Assembly (NCBI RefSeq): GCF_020360975.1
Contig: NW_025408676.1
Coordinates: 2,604,001-2,668,000 of the forward strand
DNA length: 64,000 nucleotides
Reading direction: 5' to 3'
Source of the DNA: Hirsutella rhossiliensis
Taxonomy: Eukaryota > Ascomycota > Sordariomycetes > Hypocreales > Ophiocordycipitaceae
The first letter of the stretch is position 1; each line of letters opens with the position of its first letter. Below the pieces are notes generated by a model. It ran no database searches. It saw only the letters and a list, made by a program, of their open reading frames with translations, and was not told the DNA's origin. This document shows, in pieces, positions 48,628 to 59,010 of the stretch. The position numbers and the translations under genes were made by a program.

Positions 48628-48905
48628 TGTCACGGCGAGCGGAAGGACTGCAGACAAAGCTAGCAAGATACTCTGTAACGAAAGAATACTAAGATGAAGA
48701 GGAAAGAAAACCACATAACTCCTAACGCCGTGACCTCCTCATATCCTCCCTGTCGCTTCGGACCTGGATGACGGGGCTGCCCGTACCTACCGTCGGAGCT
48801 GCCCGTGCCCGGAGCTGCCCGTGCCCGGAGCTGCCCGTCCGCGGTTTCCGTAGTAGTCCCCAGGTGTGTCACGGTAACCCAGGGGTCCCAGGTAGGGCCC
48901 TGACA
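48628..48905 (-). repeat. Gypsy 5' LTR (right), 278 bp
   Basis: Pair of 42417-42692. As the element is on the minus strand this is the promoter LTR. If the self-priming model is right, U3 is 48905-48696 (210 nt) and R plus U5 is 48695-48628 (68 nt). It contains 16-bp repeats at 48795-48838. It is followed by CTTAA at 48906-48910. Confidence 0.93.
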
Positions 48906-48910
48906 CTTAA
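48906..48910. repeat. Gypsy target-site duplication, right
   Basis: CTTAA, the partner of 42412-42416. Confidence 0.9.
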
Positions 48911-49160
48911 GGAGTTATAGGTAACTTCCCTAAGGAAGGCTAATATTATTATAGGTACCTAGATTATCGACTATAGGGTGTCTTATAATAAATACTTAAG
49001 ATAAAAGTATTAACTAACGTCCTTATTAGTCTCCTATAGTATTTAAGTAGGAGTTATACTAATAAGGAATTATAATAAAGTTACGCGGATTTTTAAGGTT
49101 AGTATAGGGAATAACTTATCTCTTATCTAAAATATAACTTAGTATAACTAATATTAAGGG
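48911..49160. other. AT-rich spacer right of the gypsy element
   Basis: RIPed sequence continuous with 41788-42416 before the gypsy insertion. No gene or repeat recognised. Confidence 0.5.
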
Positions 49161-49330
49161 CGCGAGGTAGCTAAGCTAAGAGTAAAATACTACTAAGACT
49201 AAGGGCGCTAAGTAGCTAAACTAAGGTAATAAATAAGTAGGGCTAAGGGCGTAGTATAGCTAAGCTAAGGAAAACTAATTATAACTAAGGGCGCTCTATA
49301 GCTAAGCTAGTAATAAAACGAATAAGGCTA
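49161..49330 (+). repeat. Minisatellite, four degenerate copies of about 45 bp
   Basis: Four successive units, each opening with CTAAGGGCG or a close variant, then TAGCTAAGCTAAG about 8 bases on, then a variable AT-rich part. Unit length varies between about 40 and 46. The array lies just beyond the stop codon of the unrecognised minus-strand gene at 49366. Confidence 0.7.
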
Positions 49331-49365
49331 GGGATATTATAAGGCTAACTTAGTAACTAACTATC

Positions 49366-50524
49366 TTACGCCGCGGGGGTAAGGGTAAGGTAAGGGATCT
49401 CCTCCTTAGCTTCCTTCTTTATTAGTTCCTTAGGGCCTATTAGTATATTAGCTAAGGTATCCTATATATTAAAGGCTCTATAAATAGGCATACTATAAGC
49501 GTTATTTAAGGCCGGTTCTACTAAGAGTATTATAGCTAGTCTATTACGAGAGGCTAGAATTTAGTTATAGATTACTACTATTAATACCTATATAGTTAGG
49601 CCTAGGTTCTAGAATCTACCTAAGTATATATTAGTAAACTTTTAGTTTAATAAGTTAAAATAAGCTATTATATTAGCTATATAAAGGCGGGCCGCGGCTA
49701 GCGTATATAGGGGGCTAATATAAGTAGCTTTCTAGTAAGCTATAGTAAGCTTAAGTAAGTCGTTTAAGAGGTAAGCGGTAAACGTAAACCGATAGATAAA
49801 GCTAGCGGGCACTTTAGTAAGGGCGGCGTACTAGCTAAGTAAGAGGTTAGCGTCGGCCTCTTTATAGATAGCGGCGAATAGATTTACTTAAATTATAGCT
49901 ATATCTAGGGCTCTATAAACTAGCGCTTCTAGCCTAAAGTAAACGATACCTATATAGCTATCTATATTACTTAGGTTATTATAATATACTATAAAAGGTA
50001 TAATAAGGAATAGTTTAGGCTTTCCGTAGCTTAGAACTTAGAAAGGGTTAAGCTTTTATTAGATTAGTATTAGGGCTTATTCTTTAGCGAATAAGTTAGC
50101 TTACTTAAAAGGAGTAAAAGGTAGGGCCGCGGTAGTAGCGAGTAAGCGTTTAGCGAATAGGTTCTTTAATAGCTCGTTAAATATAAAGTTTACTATACTA
50201 GATCCTCCGGTCTTAGCTAGGGTACGCTTAAGGGTTTCTTTAAACTTATAAGTTCTTAGTATACTAAAGGCCTTATATTCCTTTATAGCAGCGGCCTTAA
50301 ATATCTTTAGATAGGTAGGGAGGTACTTTATACTAGTAACGGTAGCGATAATCTTAAGTATCTCGGCGTCTATAAAGGCTACTTATTTAAATAGGAGCTT
50401 ATTAACGACGTTAGCTAAGATAATAGTAATCTACGCGGTTCTAAAAGCACTAGTTATTATCTTAGTTTTATCGGGGAAGATAGCTCTATTTAGGTTATAT
50501 AGTAATAAGGAAAGAAGCTTATCC
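49366..50524 (-). pseudogene. Unrecognised gene, C-terminal part, RIPed and split
   Basis: One minus-strand frame runs through this whole segment and ends at TAA (49366-49368) after EEIPYLTLTPAA. It is broken only by TAA or TAG codons that single C to T or G to A changes would explain. Readable stretches include TGGSSIVNFIFNELLKNLFAK, PASFIYRFTFTAYLLNDLLK and SPLYTLAAARLYIANIIAYF. It looks helical and leucine-rich. The frame continues across LINE copy C into 57886-58031 and across a solo LTR into about 58605-58650, giving roughly 450 codons. I do not recognise the family. It could be a host gene caught in the repeat block or part of an older transposon. Confidence 0.55.
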
Positions 50525-51419
50525 TTATTATTATTATTAAGATTACGCTAGGGACCTAGCTAGAAGTATCTAAAACTTTAATATTAAATAGAAGGGAAAA
50601 ACTAAAGTGCTTAAGGGAAAACCCTCCCCTCTTTTAGTACGGGTCCGCCTTAAACGAGGTCGTAGTAGTAGTACGTAGGAAATTTACGCTAGCTACCGTA
50701 GGCTACTCCCGCGAAATCGCGTCTTAGCGTAGGCCCTCTTAGGCTATAGCCGCTACTATCTTAAGCGGCCGTAGCCCGGGCTCGCTAGCCTAGGCCTAAG
50801 GTTATAGGTAGTAGTCTCTTTCTAAGGGCCTAACTCGCGGGCGCCTCTATTTACCCTAGCTCCCGCGTTATAGCCGCGTAGCCGCGGTTACGTTAGCTTA
50901 TCGGTCCGTTAGTTAGTAGGGTAGGTAATATCTAGTTACTAGGCCAGGCGCTAGTATAGGTCGCTCCTAGGTAGGGCTAGCTAATCGAAATTCGGTTAGC
51001 CGGCTCCGCTAATCGTAAATCGGTTCCTATCTAGCTACGCGACTTCCCGATTAAGGGCGCGGCGGCCTATATTTACCCTCTATCTTATAGTTATTAATTA
51101 CGCGCGCCTAGCTCGCGCCTATATATACCTGCCCTCCCCCCTTAGTTCTATACGTACTTCCTCCTATCCCTCTATTATCTATCTCTTTCGTAGGCCTAGT
51201 TACTACCTCGCCTACCTTATTTCTATAACTCTAGGTCTCCTTAATACTATATTTAGTTCGCTCGTTATCGCGTTATAATATCTAACTAAGAAGCCGACTT
51301 AGGTAGTAGCGGCTTACCTCTTTTAAAACCCCCTCCTTATAAGAAAGTCGCTATAGTAGTAGGATCGGAGCGCTCTATCCTATATTTTATATATATTAGG
51401 CGTCTTACTAGTAAGCTTA

Positions 51420-52960
51420 CTTATAAGTCCTTCGCCGGCTATTAAAACTAGTCTTATACGTATTAATCCTAGCTTTATCTTAGGTTAGTCCTACCTCTAG
51501 TATTTTTACTAACTTTAATAGCTATAAAGGCTAAAGCGTATATTGCTTACGCCGACTTTAACTAGTCTTATTACTAAGTAAGTAACCCCTTCCCGCTATA
51601 GTACTATCTAAGTTCGGTGCTAATCTAAGTTCTAGATTACCTCCGAAAGTAAGGAAGCCGCTAGTGCCCTCTACTAAGTATAGTCCGAGGTTAATAGCCC
51701 TTCCCTTATTAAGGGTTCGGTATAAGAGCGCCTTTATCGTGCTACTCTAGAAACTTATATTCGCGCTAGTTAAAAGGCCCCCGCCGCTAAAGGTAAGGGC
51801 GCGTTAAGCGAGTCCGCCCCTAGTCTAGCTATAGTCGCTAAGAATATAAAAACGCTCGCGTTAGCCTTTACTTATTTCGTAGATAATACCCGCTATATAT
51901 ATAAGTCCTTAGAGAAGTACCTAAGTAAGTTTAGCGACGCTATTAAGACCCTAGCCTAGGTTAGGCCTAAGTCGCTCTTAGTCGCTTAGAAGACTCTTAT
52001 AGCGGTTAACGATCTCGCTAACTATTTCTATCTTATTACTAGCGACGGCCTTAACGTAGAGGATAGCGGCTTTAATCTTATTAGTCTTACTAGGCTTATT
52101 CTAGCCTTAATCCCTATCGATAAAGGGAAGGGTAAAGGTAAGGGTAAGGCGGTAGCCGTGTCTAAGGCCCTATCTAAGGCTAAGGCTAAGGTATCTATAC
52201 CCGCGGCCGTCGCGGAGCTAGCTTAGGAGCTAACCGCGTCTCCCTCTAACGCTAAGCTATAGCCCGGTAGTTCTCTTAGCGCCGAGCCCGCCCTAAAGCG
52301 TCCCCGTCTTACGTTGCCTACCGATCCTACTAACGCTCCTAACTTTATCTAGTAGCGTTTTTATAGCTATCGCGGTTTAGTCCTAGCTAAGATTATTACT
52401 AGTTTTAACCTCGATTAGATCTATAGTTATAATATAGGCTATAGCGAACGCCTTTATACCGCCGCTAGTATAGGTCCTACCTTAATAGAGACCCCGGTCG
52501 TTACTTTATCTTATAAGCTAGCCGTCTAGGCTAGCTCTAGTTTAGGTTTAGGGTTAGGTCTATTTAGTTATCGTTAAGGTTCTTATAGCGGTAGTAGTCT
52601 CTATACTCCTTATAAGCCTTAGGTTACTCCCTCCTATGCTCTGCGTATTACCTTAAGGGGGTCTTATTATTCCCGCCGCGATAATAAAGTAGACGTTACT
52701 ACCGACGAGCTAGGCTAAGGTCGTAGTTTAAGGGGGGGCTAGTTATTAGCTCTATCTTAGTTTAGTTCTAGGTTAGGTCTTATTCGGTTATAATCTTTTA
52801 GTAGTAGGTCTTATTCTATAGCTATTAAGGTTAGTTTAGTTAGGTTATATTAGTTCTATTCGGTCTATAGTTTAATCGGCGAGGTTTACGCTTAGTCTAG
52901 GTTAAGTTTAGTCGAAGCTATAGTCCTATAATTATAAGTCTTCTCCCTTTCTAGGTCGCC
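51420..52960 (+). pseudogene. Candidate antisense ORF in the LINE 3' region
   Basis: Opposite to the LINE sense strand, one frame stays open for about 500 codons with only RIP-type TAG and TAA codons. It reads like a protein: ETYIRAS, then a helical stretch KYLSKFSDAIKTL with SLLVAQKTLIAVNDLANYFY, then a basic run DKGKGKGKGKA, then a KRPRL nuclear-signal-like motif, then a serine, tyrosine and glycine-rich part with LRGSYYSRRDNKVDVTTDEL. The same region exists in copies A, B, F, G, H and I. The sense strand here gives nothing recognisable. No known domain was seen. RIPed DNA stays open on both strands more easily than normal DNA, so this is a candidate only. Confidence 0.45.
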
Positions 52961-55900
52961 TTAATAGGGGAGGTAGTTAGCTAAGGTAGTCTTAGTTAGG
53001 GCCGCTCCGTCCTTAGTATAACCTTAGTTCTATTATCCGGTATATCTATATATAGCCTTTAAGCTAGGTCGAACTAACGGAGCTTACCTAAGCGGAGGAA
53101 CTATTACGCTAGCGGCGCCGTAGTCCTTTTCCCTTAAAGGCCCGCTTTTACGTTACCTATATCCTAGGCCTATATTAAGAGGGACTCCCTTACCTCTACC
53201 GTTAATAGATAGTCGATTATTATATAGTAGATAGTATCCTATCTTTATCTATAGGTATATATTAGCGAAACTATACTAGGGACCTATCGGTTAAAGAGGA
53301 AGTCGTTAAGCCCGATCTTTCCTATATATATCTAGGTAATTACTATACTAATATACTTAAGGAGGCCCTTATAACGGTCTAGCGTTATCGCTTTATTAAA
53401 CTAAGGCGGGAAGTTAGTAGGGTAAAGGGTAGTCTAGTATTATTGGATCGCGTCTTCCTTAGCGTTCTATCAAGCGGCCTATTCCTTATTTAGCCTTTTA
53501 AGCGACTTAGCTTTATCTAGGAGGTCGTCCGTTCCTATCTAGCTCTAGACCCCCCTTATCTCCTCCGCGAGGGGGGGTTTACCTAGAGGTAGTGCTACTA
53601 AGGGTCTGCCCTCTCTCTAGCATCGCCTCCTCTTAAGTATACCCGCGACTACGTTAAACGCGCGTTAGATTTAGCCTAGGAGCCCTAAGTCTTTTAGCCT
53701 CTAAAGGGTATCCGTTATTCTTTAGTTTAAGTAGAGGTTAATTAAGGGCACCTACGCCTCTGCTTTAACTTAATAGACTAAGGTCGCGCGGTAGGCACCT
53801 ATTACTACCTAGAGGTAGGCTAACTAGTCTTAGGTAAGGTCCCGCGTAATTCCGCGTAGTTTCCCCCCCGCGGGCGTTATTTTATAGAATATAACCATAG
53901 CGTAGGAGATTAAGGACTAGATTACCTTACTATAGACTTCCCTAGCGTATAGTAAGGTATAGCCTTACGTAGACGCTGCGAGCCCGGTTAAGGCTATAGT
54001 CTAGCGCTTTAACTTCGCTTAGAGTTATTTTAGGTGCGCTTTTTAGCGTAGTTTCTAGTATACCTAAACCCTTAGTAAGCGGGCCTCTTAGACCGGGGTT
54101 ACTACGTTAGCCTTAAGGCAAACTAGCGTTATTATCGCTTATCTCCTTTATATAAAGTATATTAATTCGCTCTTTAATAGTTCGAAAGTAACCGCGAACT
54201 TAGTTACTTATTCTATATATACCCTCTAGGCTTCCTCTAAGCGTACTACTATAGTAGCCTCGTTAGGTCTAATACTAACTATATTTATATCGTCGGCGAA
54301 GCTAATAGTATAAATACTATATATCGTACTAAGCCTTTTATATAAGGGGGTTATATAGTATAGAAATAGGATCGGGGATAAGGGGGAGCCTTAAGGGACT
54401 CTTATTAGCACTTAAGTTAGCTCTAAGGTCCTCCTATTAAAGTAAAGGGTCGATCTCCTATCGCTTATAAAGCTCTATATTAGGCTTATAAGCTACCTAG
54501 GGTATCCCTTAAGCTCTAGTTCCTTTATAAGCTTATTATAGTTAACTATATTAAATACGCCCTTAATATCTAGCTATAGGAATAATACGATGCCCTTCTA
54601 GGCCTATATTACGCGTACTAGTTCCGTTACTAGTAGGATCGCCGCTTCCGTAAAGCGTTCCCTCCTATTCCCTATTTATCCGTCTGGTAAGATACCGTTC
54701 GCCTCCGCTACTCCCGCGATCCTCTAAGCTAGTATCTACTTAAGTACTTTTCCTACTATAGGTAGGAAGGAGATTAGTCTCTAACCCCTTACTATACGGT
54801 AGGCGTCTAGCCTCTTACCTAGCTTCTAGATAACTACTATATTCGCGCTATAGAACTAACCTAGGAAATATAAGAGTTAGGTATAGGCGTTAAAGATTAT
54901 AGCTAGTCGCTAGACTAAGGCTAGGCCGTACTTCTTAATAAACCCTAAGGGGACGCTATCTAGACCCGCTGCTTTCTAGCTTACTATCTTACTTAGCGCC
55001 CCTATAACGTCGGCTAGCCGGATCTATTAGTTAACTATAAGGGTCGCCTCGGCTATAGGCTAGGGTAGCCCTTAGGTCGTGCCGGCCTTTAGTAGGAAGA
55101 ACTTAGCGGCTAGTAGCTAAGCTTTCCCTTCGAAGGTTTCTATTAATTAGTCCTCGCTTTCCTTAACTAGCGGTAGGATATAGGTCGGTTCTAGTAGTAG
55201 CTTATTATAGAGTCTTACCTACCTCTTTATATTTTAGAGCTTAGTATTATTAGCGCTAAATTCCTCTAGGAACTCGCGCTAGTAGGCCCTCCTTACCTCG
55301 CGGACGGTCTACTTCTAAGCTATAGACGCCTTATATAAGTCTTCCTAGTTTACCTTATTCCTTTCCCGCCTATACTTCCTCCTTGCCCTCTTAGCCTCCC
55401 TCGTTGCCCTCCTTACTTTTAGGGTAAACTATACGTTGCCCTTAGGTAATGCTCGCTCCTAGCGCGGAACCGTAGCTATCGCGATCTATACTAAAGTAGT
55501 AAAGATATAGTTTAGGTCTTTATTAATATCCTTAAGCGTCTAGAGTATTAGCTAGTATAGTCTTAGCCGGGATATAGTCTCGGCTTTAACTAGCTTTACT
55601 TCCGCTTCTTTCTACCTTAGGGCCGGTTTAGGTACCTAGGCCTAGGTATCGACCTATAGTATAATAGTTTAAGGGATATAGTCTAACCTAGTTAGGTCTA
55701 GGTTAGGCCTAGTATACTATATTCCGGTCTCTAGTATTACTTAAGCTAGGTCGATAGTACTATCCCTTTAGCTATAATAATCTTATACTCTCTTTAAGTA
55801 GCGAGCCTTATCGCCTCCTATATAAGTTATATTGCGCTATCTAAGGTTCTATTATATCTATCCTAGAGCGGGTAATAGATATTAAAGTCCCCTACTATTA

Positions 55901-56250
55901 CTATAGGGTGCTTTAGTTCGATTACGCTTAGGTCGTATAGCGCTCCTACCCTCGTAGCCCCCGGTAGTAAGTAAATCGCCTATAGTTTAGTACTATCCCC
56001 GAAAATCACCTCGCTTTAGTTTAGTCTAGACCGGGGCGACTAAGTCCTTAGCCCGAGCCTTTTATATATATATAGCGCGCACCTCCCCTCCTTATAGACT
56101 AGGCTATAGGGCGCCGCTCTAAGGGGGGGGGGGCCGCTTCCTAGTATAGCTTCTACTTCCTATAGTACTATTAGGTCGAAGCTAGCCTAGTAGTAAAGCG
56201 CTAACTAAGCTAGCTTATATCTCTTTTATATATTCTAGAATAGTACTTTT
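52960..56250 (-). pseudogene. LINE ORF2: endonuclease and reverse transcriptase, RIPed
   Basis: The AP-endonuclease box is at about 55868-55892, where the frame reads VGDFNIYY, the GDFN-x-HH motif with both histidines turned to tyrosine. Reverse transcriptase shows GSPLSPILFLYYI and then SFADDINIV, with the FADD box intact at 54289-54300. After it come GAYRATLVY and AEAQVPLINLYL, the thumb region of LINE polymerases, and LNDFLFNRQVPSI with a downstream Cys/His-type motif, the usual C-terminal end. The protein would have nicked the target and copied the RNA there. Stop codons are all TAA or TAG. The start is not resolved. Confidence 0.82.
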
Positions 56251-56299
56251 AGTTATATATAGGTAAGGTCGGGGTAAAAGAGGTCGTCTATATAGGGAG

Positions 56300-57800
56300 G
56301 GAGGCGCTTTATCTCTTAGCGCTTCTCTATCTACTATACCTATAAATATCGTTCGTACTTAGTTCGGCCTCCCTAGCCCTACTAGCCTGCGGGTATTTCG
56401 AGCTCGACCTCTTATCCCGGCGCGGTCTACCTAGTCCCCGCTTCTAAACTATAGTCGATTTAGGAACGCCCTAGGTTTTAACGGTAGGGAGCACCTATTA
56501 CTTAGCGTACGTCTAGGTATTCGCGAACCGTTAAGGTCGTCGTAGGTAGTTTTCCCTTACCTTTTCCTAGGCTTTATTCGCTATAGGGTAGGTCTAGGTC
56601 TATAATAAGTAGTCCCCTTAGTATAAGATATAGTTATAAGGGATTTCGCCCTTCTTAGCCCTATATTTATCCTTACCTCTATCGTATACTATACTCTTAT
56701 ATCGGCTATAGAGTTATATCGATATATATCGCTTAGCGATATAGCTATATCTATAGTAGTTATAGCACCTCTATAGTCGGACCGACTTATCGTAGGGTTT
56801 ATATTAAAAGATCTATACTTTAAGGACTAGGCCTAGGTTATAGAGCCTATTAGCCTCCTTTAGGCTACCGACCTTAATAAGTATAGTCGTCGCCGTCGAT
56901 ATCTTAAATTAAGGGCGTAGCGCCTAGGCCTAAAGGACCTTAACTTTATTCGCCTCTATAATCTTATAGAGCAATCGCTCCTTATCTACTATTGCTACCC
57001 TTAAGGGGACGTTCTTTACGACTACCGTGTATATACGGTAAGAGATTATAGCCTTTAGTCCGAACACGGCCTTAACCTAGCCTTAGTCCCTTTAATAGGC
57101 TCTTACCGCGGTATTAAATATAACCGCGATATCTTTACTTTAAAGGCGCCTCGCCGCTATAGCGCTTATAGCTTTTAAGGCTATATTTACCGCCTTTACT
57201 ATATCCTTTAGTTTATAGCTTAGGATTTCGGGCGGTGCCCTAGTAGGGACTATAATAATCTCGCGTTTATAGCGCGGTAGGACCTATTTTACTATAGCTT
57301 TATATCGGGTCGGTCCCTTAGTCTTAGCTACGACTATAGCCTAGGTTCGCTTAGGGCCCCCCGGGCCTAAAGCGATGCCTAGGCGGAGTTCTTCCTTAAC
57401 TGCCTCCTTAATTATATCCCGGATTATCGTCTTAAAGCTCTCGTCCGCGCGGAGCACCGCTAATAACGCGCTACCGGCGCGGCTCTTTGCCTTAGAGAGC
57501 CGTTCGACTACTGCCTATACCCTACCGAACTATACGCTTAGGATAAAGCCCGCGAGTTCGTTGTATACTGCTTTTTCTATAGGGTCGCTCGGCGCCTAGG
57601 CTAGTATTATATCGCTACTTTAGGTTTATTAACTCGCTCTATCGGGGTATATAAATTCGGGTAGCGTCTCTTCGCGCTACGCGCTTTAATCGAGCCCGGT
57701 GCGTTAAGGGCCGCTACTACGTCTACCTACCCCTCGGCCTTAGCGTAGTATCGTTACTAAGGGTAATTAATATTACTAAATTAATTCCTAGTATTAGTTA
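56300..57800 (-). pseudogene. LINE ORF1 (gag-like), RIPed
   Basis: On the minus strand at 56726-56767 the codons TGC TAT AAC TAC, then four more, then TAT, and finally TAT after four more, fit a CX2CX4HX4C zinc knuckle. The first cysteine is intact and the other three ligands are now tyrosine. A knuckle near the end of ORF1 is usual in Tad1-like and related LINEs, where the protein binds RNA. An open frame at 57375-57599 on the plus strand is antisense to this gene and not itself a gene. Both limits are approximate. Confidence 0.65.
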
Positions 57801-57885
57801 GTGTTTTAGTCGCGATACGTACCCGCTATAGGTATATATCGGTTTCGCGAGAAGTTTTTTTATAATATAGTATTTAAGCTTATCC

Positions 57886-58031
57886 TTATTAAATAATAAG
57901 GTAAACTACCTATAGGCGTTTTAAGGGGTACTAGGGGTTTTCCCTATAATACCTAAAACTAAGGGTAGCGAGTTACTAAATAAATTACTAAAGCTTAATA
58001 GTAATAAGGTATAGTTATTAAAGCGAATATA
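57886..58031 (-). pseudogene. Unrecognised gene, middle part
   Basis: Continues the minus-strand frame of 49366-50524 on the far side of LINE copy C. It reads SFSNLFSNSLPLVLGIIGKT and then FTLLFNKDKLL. Removing the LINE and one target duplication joins the two frames without a shift, which is good evidence that the LINE landed inside a pre-existing reading frame. Confidence 0.5.
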
Positions 58032-58599
58032 TTTAAAGGTATATAAGTAAAAGCGGAATTTTAGGAAATTAAGGAATTACGTAATACTACGTAATAGAGG
58101 GGAAGAAGGAGTATAAGGTAGGATTTTCAACGGAATTTATTAGTAGTATATTAGTATATAAAAGAGGTATTAAAGTTAATAATTTTCTATCTATTTACTA
58201 GTAGATATACTATCTTATATAGATAATTATAGCTAAACGGAAGAACCTTTTAGGACTAGATTTAGGCTGCTATATAGCCCTAAGACTAGGGAATTCCGTA
58301 ATACCTTAAGTAAATCTAGAAGTATCTTAGTTCTACTAATATTTATATTTAAAGGAGGTTAGTTATGCCGGTATTCTTAAGAGGTCTTAGCTAGTATTCT
58401 AAGCTAGCTCTATTCCTTCGATTCCCGATTATACGATAACCTATAACCCGTTTAATATAGAATAATATATAAAATAACGAGCGATTCTTACTCTATAGGA
58501 TAAGATTTTATCTATAATTAATATACTACTTATTAGCTTATATAATCGGGAGAGTATATTATAGCTACTTTATTTATAGTAGGAATACCGTTCCTTATA
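58032..58599 (-). mobile_element. Solo LTR, family 2 (568 bp), in the unrecognised gene
   Basis: Reverse complement of 10628-11195 with the same length. Flanked by ATATA at 58027-58031 and 58600-58604. Removing it joins the minus-strand reading frame on both sides. Less RIPed than its partner. Ends could be off by 2-3 bases. Confidence 0.75.
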
Positions 58600-58604
58600 A
58601 TATA

Positions 58605-59010
58605 TAACGGAGTGCTAGGAATAGGGCTATAAAAAGCGCCGACCTACTATAGTTAGATTATTAATATTGCGTTTCTATTAGTTTAAGTAGTTATAAGAGT
58701 TATAGTAGTAATATAATAAGCGGCGATACTATAAAGTATAAAGAAGTATAGCTAGTTACGTTTATATAAATTATAGGCTTTAGCTAAAAGAAGAGATAGA
58801 GGGGTATAGTATATACCGTTTTTTACTAAGCCTACGTTAAGATTATACCCTTGTTTAGTAAGGAGGTCGCGGTAGTTAATATATATACTATAATTATCCT
58901 ATTTCTACTTAGTAAATATAGCTATATTAGACTTAAGGTTATAAAAGAGCTCCGCTTTATTCCTATATAATTAAACTACTTAGCGGAGTCCTTTAAGGCT
59001 TAAGCGCGGC
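58605..59010 (-). pseudogene. RIPed minus-strand coding remnants
   Basis: 58605 to about 58650 carries on the frame of the split gene (RSALFIALFLALRYI). From about 58680 to 59000 a different minus-strand frame gives NYRDLLTKQGYNLNVGLVKN and TPLSLLLAKAYNLYKRN before a stop, preceded by ELFYNLKSNIAIF. Either the gene has a frameshift here or this is a neighbour. Not recognised. Confidence 0.35.

Larger units (their letters stand above)
42417..48905 (-). mobile_element. Ty3/gypsy chromovirus, young insertion, coding frames broken
   Basis: A 6489-bp element, plainly richer in GC than its surroundings and with normal CA and TG, so it has not been RIPed. It has LTRs of 276 and 278 bp with TGTCA and TGACA ends and a CTTAA target duplication. 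In minus-strand order it carries a self-complementary primer site, gag with a CCHC knuckle, protease, reverse transcriptase, RNase H, integrase with a GPF motif, chromodomain and polypurine tract. This order and the chromodomain place it among chromoviruses, with the primer site pointing to the Tf1/sushi group. Gag and pol are cut by about ten frameshifts, one in-frame stop and one deletion in reverse transcriptase, so this copy should not move on its own. Confidence 0.93.
50525..57875 (-). mobile_element. LINE copy C, full length, least mutated
   Basis: 7351 bp in minus sense. The TAA repeat tail is at 50525-50540. The word AAGCTTATCCTTATT occurs at 50515 and again at 57876, flanking the element, so the target duplication is 10 to 15 bp, typical of LINE insertion. 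In sense order it has ORF1 with a zinc knuckle, ORF2 with AP endonuclease, reverse transcriptase and a C-terminal Cys/His motif, and then 2.4 kb that holds a candidate ORF on the opposite strand. No RNase H was found. More CG-rich words remain than in copies A, B or H, so RIP has been milder. A Tad1-like fungal LINE is the likely class. Confidence 0.85.

Noticed and set aside
48660..48872. 70-codon minus-strand frame
   Set aside because: It is entirely inside the right LTR and repeated in part by the left LTR, with no domain.
53280..53590. Open plus-strand frame opposite LINE ORF2
   Set aside because: It looks protein-like, but the minus strand here carries the LINE C-terminal thumb and Cys/His motifs, so the plus frame is a by-product.
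57375..57599. 74-codon plus-strand frame
   Set aside because: Antisense to LINE ORF1. It is open because copy C is lightly RIPed, and it is broken in other copies.
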